Shown: positions 48,801 through 64,000 of the stretch, in pieces
Numbering within the stretch: position 1 is the first letter of the stretch
Layout of the letters: each line of letters opens with the position of its first letter
Source: Liolophura sinensis
Taxonomy: Eukaryota; Mollusca; Polyplacophora; Chitonida; Chitonidae
NCBI RefSeq assembly: GCF_032854445.1
Contig: NC_088304.1
Span: forward strand, 15,785,850 to 15,849,849
Direction of reading: 5' to 3'
Length of the DNA stretch: 64,000 nt
Position numbers and translations under genes: made by a program
The notes under the pieces: generated by a model
What the model was told of the DNA's origin: nothing
The model's input: the letters and a program-made list of their open reading frames with translations, nothing else
Database searches by the model: none

Positions 48801-51619
48801 CTAAGTTCGCTGCATCATGAGTGATTGTGTAGTAAAATCAAAACTAAGATGAACCACATCTGAAAAAAGACCGATATGAAACTCTTCGTTTGTGTCACAA
48901 TTCCACGTCAACACACCCACCAAGTGCGGGTAGCCAAACTAATGCTATTCACATGTATTCAATGAGCCATTAATGAGTGTCCGCGTGTCTTCGAATAAAT
49001 GCACATAAACAAGCGTTCCTGTAAATGTGAACCTTGGCTAAATGAGAAGGAATGCTGCGTACAGCTGGCGCTCGTTATACGCATGCCCCACGCATGTCTT
49101 TGTACGCTGCCTTATTCTTCTTATATACAGGGTAAATCCCCGTCATACGAGACCGTGAACAATTTGCCTTACCTAGAGATGGTCATTACGGAGACCTTGA
49201 GAATGATACCACCTGCTGGCAGGTATGAAATGATTTATTTATTTATTTCATAAGTGTTTTACGCCGTATGCAAGGGCCAGAAATGATTTATTTCTTTATC
49301 TGACTGGTGTTTTACGCCGCACTCAAGGGTAAGAAATGATTTATTTATTTATCTGATTGGTGTTTTATACCGCACTCAAGGGTAAGAAATGATTTATTTA
49401 TATATTTGATTGGTGTTTTACGCCGTACTCAAGGGTAAGAAATGATTTATTTATTTATTTGACTGGTGTTTTGCGCCGCAGGATAGGGTAAGAAATGATT
49501 TCTTTATTTCATTGATGATTAACGCCGTACTCAAGGATAAGAAATACATCGAATTCTCAAAACTGTAAAAACAAATATAAAATTATGATGATTGGCGATC
49601 TGATATCCAGTAAAACACATCATTACAATATCAAAGTTTCGTTATGTTTCGCTGATCATTAAATTGCGATATAATTCCATGGTAATACCTTTATAGTTAA
49701 TGAGCAGATTCGTTGAGCATTTACTTTCATCATACCAGCAGCATAACGGTGTGAACAGTTTGGTACATCTGTTTCTGTGTAGAATGGACAGAGTATGTAA
49801 ACGTGACACCCAGATCAATGGCCAGTTCATTCCCGCTGGAATTACAGTGGGGATCCCCGTCTACCTTATTCATCATGACCCAGACATCTGGCCCGACCCG
49901 GAGACTTTTGACCCGCAAAGGTAACGCTTGGTCGTTAAGACTTGTGTTTTGCACGCTGGCATTGCCATTTGCATTCATTTCCTGTATGATATATACTTGA
50001 TTATATACATAGTTTCATTTTACATTCCTGAGCGAAAGGATTCATGTCATGTTAACTTGGATCATCCATGTTTTTCCAACACTGCTTAAAATCTTTTGAA
50101 AAACATTTCGTTATTATGTCATATCATTGTTCATAGAGAAATTCGCCAGTACATGAAATGCGTGTTTGGGCGCGTTGATCTCTCGAAAATCGGAGCTAGT
50201 GGCTGTTCTAAATACTGGTTTATTGTTTGGGAGGCATTCTTGTATGTATTAATAATTATTCACTCATATGGCGATGAGGGTTGACTGCGTGTATGTGTAT
50301 ATGTACTGTGTCTTTTTGTACTGAGTTCGTCTCACCAAGGTGCTGCCACCACTGAAGTATCAGGCCGAAGACACCAAACATGAAGCCTCATTTATTCACA
50401 TTATACTGACACCAGGTCTACCAATCAATCGATGCCGTTGGGTAAATCTGAAGTCAACAGCCAGTCGATCGATTTATTTTTGGCCGGGGATATCAGAAGA
50501 ATCAAAGTCGTCGTTGCACTAGAATAGTGTTTAAATTCACTAAAATATAAAATGAAGATCTGGGACTGGGCGAACAGTGGAAAGGCTGAGAGTCACGTAA
50601 ATGATCAGAAAGCCTAGAGATTTGTCGTTATAGCTAATCATGCTTTGCTTGACATGTATATCTTGACACATTAACTCTTCAACTCAGGTTCAGCCCAGAA
50701 AACAAGATGGCCCACCATCCTCTCCAGTGGATTCCCTTTGGGTACGGCCCCCGGAACTGTATCGGTATGAGACTGGCTAACTTTGTAATCAAAATGGCAC
50801 TCGTCCGACTGTTACAAACTTACAAGTTTGTTCCAAACAGCAAGACGGTAAGTCAGAAGGCAATATGTTAAAGTGGATGGTTAATATCAGGCTTAATACA
50901 TTGCATAGAATTATTAATTATGAGGAGGAATTTTCTAGGAAGAACTGCATTTCTTCTGTCAGTGCTGTTTGGCTAACTGAGTGTCCTTGCCCTAACCTAC
51001 TACGTTCGGTTTAATTTTTGATTATCCTTTTTGTATTAACCTGTAAGATTAAATGACTGTACAACCGCGTATGTTCGTAACATCGAAAGTGGGGGCTTGA
51101 CCTTTTTTGTTTGTCATCTCTGACTGCGGACACAGCAAAACTGAAGTATTAAAAAATGGCGGCTATACGCTGTTTCTTCTAAAATTTGGGACACCTGATC
51201 TGCCCCTTTTAGCCGATATATATGTAATTCTAGTAGGAATATTGGGTTTCTTTTTTCTCACATGGTTATACCATCAAATGAACAACATACTCATGCCTTT
51301 ATTTTACCAGACTGGTAAAGAATTGTAATATTCTACTTTGAACACTTCTAATAAATGTCCCAAATTTTAGAAGAATGAGGATAGGTTTCAAAATGTACTA
51401 GTGAAAAAAGATTGTCTTTGACAGTGCATCTAATTGAGGCTTTATTATAGACATAATACGCATGAAGCCATTAAAACGAAGCCAGTGTGACTGGACTGGG
51501 TGAGATAGGTTCATCTTTGAGATTTATCTGTTTTGAAGGTTCCTCTGGATTTAGGTACCACAGCATTTTTGGCGGACAAGAAGAATGGCGTCTGGGTAAC
51601 GGTCGAAAAACGACAGTAA
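36865..51619 (+). CDS. Cytochrome P450, CYP3 clan (CYP3A-like), gene B, complete, 14 exons
   Basis: Predicted ER-anchored P450 monooxygenase of 527 aa. Exons: 36865-36938, 40707-40803, 42554-42606, 43511-43607, 44366-44491, 45067-45155, 45553-45704, 46078-46202, 47135-47276, 48172-48329, 49131-49222, 49783-49920, 50688-50847, 51539-51619 (stop TAA). The sum is 1584 nt with every phase joining. The N-terminal anchor starts MDILGLIDIPIW. C-helix WRHNR begins at W131; I-helix AGYETT 335-340; K-helix ETLR 392-395; haem loop FGYGPRNCIG 465-474 with Cys472. The usual PERF motif reads PQRF here, and the helix after the haem loop reads NFVIKMA where A and C keep an EMKL core. An in-frame ATG at 36733 with no intervening stop would add 44 residues, but the homologous start in A supports 36865. 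It is divergent with A and convergent with C. Confidence 0.93.
37154..37405 (-). mobile_element. SINE family 1, near full length, in B intron 1
   Basis: Reverse orientation: tail TTTATTTGATTGGTGTTTTA, body with GGTGGGTGGAAACCGGGCAG, head ending GCTAACCAACTGAGCCACGG (reverse of the tRNA-like A box). Confidence 0.9.
37845..38440. repeat. G-rich degenerate minisatellite in B intron 1
   Basis: Roughly 600 bp strongly purine/G-rich on the plus strand. Imperfect units combine GGGGAGGTGGGGAAGCACAC, AGCGGAAATG and GAGCACACTCGG. Preceded by a G run near 37790. Proline-rich minus-strand ORFs here come from composition. Confidence 0.85.
38581..38706. repeat. Direct repeat, copy 1, in B intron 1
   Basis: About 125 bp starting AGTATTTTCCCCACGGTTAT and including GAACCCATAACCGGGTCAG. 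Nearly identical to 38935-39060, 354 bp downstream. The GAACCC block recalls the B box of a tRNA-derived SINE read backwards. Confidence 0.9.
38935..39060. repeat. Direct repeat, copy 2, in B intron 1
   Basis: Partner of 38581-38706 with only a few substitutions (for example GGATTGCACAATAC versus GGATTATACAATAA), hence a recent duplication. Confidence 0.9.
40915..41117 (-). mobile_element. SINE family 1, left part of an interrupted copy, in B intron 2
   Basis: Tail TTTATTTATTTATTTTCG, GAGTATTTCGCTCATACGAC, body, then head to ACATTGGTGAGAGGCTTCCT. The head resumes at 41336 after a family 2 SINE. Confidence 0.8.
41118..41335 (+). mobile_element. SINE family 2, inserted in a family 1 copy, in B intron 2
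   Basis: CGGTAGATCCAGGGTCAATC, GATAGTGCAATGACTGGTTG, TTACTTACCTTCGGTAAGGC, ending in (CTCA)n. Family 1 head sequence flanks it on both sides. Confidence 0.8.
41336..41392 (-). mobile_element. SINE family 1, right part of the interrupted copy
   Basis: ACGCTCCTGAGTCATTGTGC and CACCAGCACGCTACAGTG continue the head broken at 41117. Confidence 0.7.
41393..41500 (-). mobile_element. SINE family 1, tail-less fragment, in B intron 2
   Basis: TATTACGCCGTACTCAGGAC with a short internal duplication (CTCAGGACGGTACTCATGAA), then ATATTTCACTGATACGAGGA. Confidence 0.65.
41694..42266. mobile_element. Fold-back/MITE-like element 2, in B intron 2
   Basis: Same order as element 1: a left end after TTAA reading ACGTGGAGAAAAT, then TGGTATTTGGGACCACC, then TATAAACAGCAAATTTTCAT, and a right end complementary to the left, closed by TTAA at 42263. 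The segment GTCCCAAATACCCACCAT on the right complements the left-arm GGTATTTGGGACCACC region, so inverted arms extend beyond the tips. No ORF. Confidence 0.75.
43839..44095 (+). mobile_element. tRNA-derived SINE (family 1), near full length, in B intron 4
   Basis: Reference copy for family 1. Head has an A-box-like TGGTTCAGTTGGTTGGCGCG and B-box-like GTGGGTTCAAGTCC. Body has GGATGGTCGTGGGTTTCCCC and CCACCATAATGCTGGCCGCC. Tail is CACCAATCAAATAAATAAA-like. The tRNA-like head implies a pol III origin; movement would depend on a LINE (family knowledge). Confidence 0.9.
44125..44305 (+). repeat. Dispersed repeat R4, copy 4, in B intron 4
   Basis: CATGTTCTAGCGCTAAGAGG, GTATGAATAGTTAGAACAAT, CACTGTCGTCACTGCCCTGT. 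Confidence 0.7.
45345..45515 (+). repeat. Dispersed repeat R4, copy 5, in B intron 6
   Basis: CATGAATGGTTAGAATAAAA, GTCGAATTTCAGCGGTTATG, CATCGTCGCTGCTCTGGTTT. Confidence 0.75.
46391..46529 (-). mobile_element. SINE family 1, internally deleted, in B intron 8
   Basis: CGCCGGACTGAAGAATATTT joins GGCGGAGAGGAAGCCAGCAT and the head CAGCGACCACATTGGTGAAA. Confidence 0.8.
49223..49545. repeat. 53-bp tandem array of SINE tail plus donor-like sequence, in B intron 11
   Basis: Six units with AAATGATTTA starting at 49228, 49281, 49334, 49387, 49440 and 49493 (period 53). Each unit joins GGTAAGAAATGATTTATTTA to the 3' end of the common SINE in reverse orientation (GGTGTTTTACGCCGTACTCA). It starts at the very donor of exon 11, which reads AG|GTATGAAATGATTTATT, so several units carry a near-copy of the real donor (GGGTAAGAAATG). 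Confidence 0.92.
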
Positions 51620-51954
51620 CTGAACCAGCGCCCACGTGCATCTGGCTGTCCTTCGATTTCATGTGTGCATCATATATAAATACTGTTTGAACATTTTTTA
51701 AAATTTGTTCAGCTGTCCAGAAATATGAATGTTTAATGTAGCTAGGTTTTAGCTTTTGTACATACAAAGCTACGTTTGAAAACATGAAAAGATAGGTCTC
51801 CTTGTTCAAATACGAAGTACGTTACATGTAGTAGGCCAAATTATAACACACAATCGTCGTTTTAAAGCAATAAGTTGTCTTAATGATCTGTATATGCTAA
51901 TCACGTGCACATATTTTTGGTTTCCTTTTTCAGAATTCCTATGTAATATTTTTC

Positions 51955-51960
51955 AATAAA
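51955..51960 (+). terminator. Candidate poly(A) signal of gene B
   Basis: AATAAA 336 nt downstream of the TAA stop of B; position only. Confidence 0.4.
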
Positions 51961-52908
51961 TATATACCGTCACGCTCTTCTTGTCACAGTTCTTGCCTCT
52001 GACAAATTTAAAGACCGTCACGCTTTGTTCTGTAAGCTGTTGCAACAGATCATCATAGTTATTATGTAGTTACTACCAATGACACCTTTTAAACACATGG
52101 ACTACATGCGAGGGCGTAAATCGAACGGCTTAATTACGTATTCATTTGCATGGTGTTTATCGCTAACCGAGGATTTATATTATTTTTATTCAAACTGTTT
52201 TTATATAATCACACAGGTGGTATTAAATCTGCATGTTTATGCCATTCTTAGTCCCTGGTGAAGATGAATTCGAAACATACTTATGACACATAGGACTATA
52301 GATCTTACACGTTATAATTACCAGTTGTGAGTTCTGACATTTATGGCCTGTCGGAACACCTGTGGCCGAGCTCCCATCTGACGAGTAACTAGAATTTGGA
52401 GCTGATGGAGCGCTTTGTACTTGCAAAAACAAAATTTGCAGATAAAATTATATTACTTGGTCCTTTGTCAGTCGGAACGATAATATAGTAATTCCTCAAA
52501 GGACGTCTTGCACAGCCGTATTTCTCAATCTATTTGAACTACGGAAGTGGTTTCACATGATTTCTTCAACATTAAATTTCTGCTGGGTTTAGACACATAC
52601 TTATGAAGTCATCAAGAACAGATGTAACTTTTTTCTCGTTTGGACAAATAATACAACATAATTGTTTATATCTGTAACTTATCAAATGTCATCTAGTGCG
52701 TTATCTGTTGATTCAAGCACTTGAGTTCTGCATCTGGTGCAGCCCTCGCTGGATCTGTCACCTGATATGCTGGTGATAACACTCGCTCTGGTAAGTGGCA
52801 TATACCTCGCAAAACAAACACATATATTATATACTGAGGGAAATAGGACTTGATCATGGTGTATTTTTGGACTGAGGCTTGGATAACAGAGAGCTTATTT
52901 GAACATAT

Positions 52909-53089
52909 ATTTATTTATTTATTTCATTGGTGTTTTACGCCGTACTCAAGAATATTTCACTTATACGACGGCGGCAAGCATTATGGTGGGTGGAAACCGG
53001 GCACAGTCCGGGGGAAACCTACGACCATCCGCAGGCTGCTGGAAGACCTTCCCACGTACGGCCGGGGAGGAAGCCAGCATGAGCTGTGG
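52909..53089 (-). mobile_element. SINE family 1, between genes B and C
   Basis: TTTATTTCATTGGTGTTTTA through ACGGCCGGGGAGGAAGCCAG, well preserved. Confidence 0.9.
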
Positions 53090-53215
53090 ACATATGTTGG
53101 AAAGGCACTTAAGAATGTAGTCATCGATTTTCTTTATTTCCTTCGATTTATTTCTTTCTGTTGATGTGAAGATGGCCCATATGTATCAGGTCGTGGCACA
53201 GACCAAATGCTAAGA

Positions 53216-53795
53216 CCAGTGTTGTCAGCTATACAGGCATTTACGTTGTTATCTTCATGCTAGGGCATTTATGGCGCCAGGGGGTACACAATGCTGTATT
53301 AGAAACATAGCCCAGTGTTGTCAGCTATACAGGCATTGACGTTGTTATCTTCATTCTAGGGCAATTATGGCGCCAGGGGGTACACAATGCTGTATTAGAA
53401 ACATAGCCCAGTGTTGTCAGCTATACAGGCATTGACGTTGTTATCTTCATGCTAGGGCATTTATGGCGCCAGGGGGCACACAATGCTGTATTAGAAACAT
53501 AGACCAGTGTTGTCAGCTATACAGGCATTTACGTTGTTATCTTCATGCTAGGGCATTTATGGCGCCAGGGGGTACACAATGCTGTATTAGAAACATAGCC
53601 CAGTGTTGTCAGCTATACAGGCATTGACGTTGTTATCTTCATTCTAGGGCAATTATGGTGCCAGGGGGTACACAGTGCTGTATTAGAAACATAGCCCAGT
53701 GTTGTCAGCTATACAGGCATTTAAGTTGTTATCCTCATGCTAGGGCATTTATGGCGCCAGGGGGTACACAATGGTGTATTAGAAACATAGCCCGG
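53216..53795. repeat. 96-bp tandem repeat, six units, between genes B and C
   Basis: Units start CCAGTGTTGTCAGCTATACA at 53216, 53312, 53408, 53504, 53600 and 53696, exactly 96 bp apart. Units 2 and 5 share ATTCTAGGGCAATT where the others have ATGCTAGGGCATTT, suggesting a 288-bp trimer duplicated once. Confidence 0.96.
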
Positions 53796-53960
53796 TGCTA
53801 CAATTCACATCCCTCATTGCCCGAACAGCACTGCCATGTGCAAACCATGTTACCAAATACTGTCATCGCAGAATTTGGTTAACAAATAAATTGCAATACG
53901 TCTATGAAATAATCTTACAGATACACATAAACACAACAATAATAATGTACACACTATAAT

Positions 53961-53966
53961 TTTATT
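53961..53966 (-). terminator. Candidate poly(A) signal of gene C
   Basis: AATAAA on the minus strand about 400 nt downstream of the TAA stop of C; position only. Confidence 0.3.
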
Positions 53967-54361
53967 TACAGTGTATATATACAATTAGGTACAAATTGGT
54001 AAGAGAGGTAATGGAGAAAACTACACCAAATAGATGTAGAGGTCGAATTAAGATGTCACCGTATTTTACCTAAACGTTTATACTTGCGTACACATGACGT
54101 ATGGGTGACAAAATACGCAGGAAACCGACAACGTAATAGTAAAAGAGAATAAAAATGAAACAAAACCATAATATCGCTCAAAAGCTACACAGTTTTTTTT
54201 AACTCACATATTTTTTGTTACGAACGGGTACAAAGGTAAGAACACTGTAAAATCAGAAGCGTAGGCAGACATAAATCTCGTATCTACGTCTCTACATGTC
54301 TCTTATTTTTAACATATCGATGTATGCTCGTGTTGACACGTCTACGGCAGCATCGTCTTTC

Positions 54362-63599
<9,238 letters not shown>

Positions 63600-64000
63600 C
63601 TTAGACAAAGAAAAATATGATAAACAATTAACAGGATTTCACACATCAAACACCTCAGGACGCCACAGATACAGATGGATTAATAGAGAGAAACACGCCC
63701 CTGTGACAAAGGAGGAATATATGGTTCGGAGAATGGTGACGTACAGTTTTCATATATTTTCAATCAATGTCACTCTTGCTTTTTAATATTTACCAAGGTC
63801 ACGCAAAACGTAAATAAAATTTGAATAAATATGGAGAAGGAATCCAGAATGTGGTGCTCTGCTTCCTAATTACACCTAGTTCCGCTTAACCGGGTGTAAA
63901 GGATGTATCTGCATCGAATAAAATCTCCACATTGGATTTATATATATACAGTTGCAATGAAAGCATAGTCTTGATCAACAGCAACTTGTGTGCTAGGATG

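Larger units (their letters stand above)
51620..54361. other. Intergenic region between convergent genes B and C
   Basis: Holds both 3' UTRs, one SINE (52909-53089) and the 96-bp tandem array. No further exon seen. Confidence 0.6.

Overview
This is eukaryotic, intron-rich nuclear DNA, most likely from a mollusc (bivalve or gastropod). The case rests on short exons (53-264 nt) with GT/AG borders and consistent phases, TA-rich introns, many copies of tRNA-derived SINEs ending in AAATAAATAAA, satellites, a long CA microsatellite, and PAN/C-type-lectin exons next to a CYP3-clan P450 cluster. No bacterial, phage, CRISPR or rRNA feature is visible. The species assignment is inference.

Left part (1-23,600): mostly repeats. 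One minus-strand C-type lectin fragment has two phase-matched exons (11491-11228 and 9161-8973). A separate PAN/apple-like exon (6446-6217) lies downstream of it. The sequence upstream of each gene fragment (about 6660-7130 and 11575-12175) is a diverged copy of the other. The rest holds decayed dispersed repeats, a 79-bp tandem repeat (17.2-17.5 kb) and a 2.1-kb satellite of about 27 units of 77 bp (20.76-22.84 kb).

Right part (23,600-64,000): three cytochrome P450 genes of the CYP3 clan (CYP3A-like), called A, B and C here. A (minus, 35825-23661, 521 aa) and B (plus, 36865-51619, 527 aa) are complete and diverge from a 1,039-bp intergenic region. C (minus, 63599-54362) is converging with B and lacks only exon 1, which lies beyond the right edge. 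I rebuilt every exon by hand. All three share the same 14-exon layout with the same phase at each junction, so they are tandem/inverted duplicates. All carry WRxxR, AGxxTT, ExxR, the (P)xRF loop and FGYGPRxCIG. They are predicted ER-anchored monooxygenases acting on xenobiotics or endogenous lipophiles. Substrates cannot be read from sequence.

The introns hold the main novelties: a 53-bp tandem array made from a SINE tail plus a splice-donor-like segment, directly against the exon 11 donor of B; a SINE fragment abutting the exon 7 donor of A; a pair of related TTAA-flanked fold-back elements, one in A and one in B; and a SINE nested inside another SINE. I found no wholly new protein system. 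The most distinctive items are the repeat/splice-site juxtapositions, the higher-order satellites and the divergent P450 pair.
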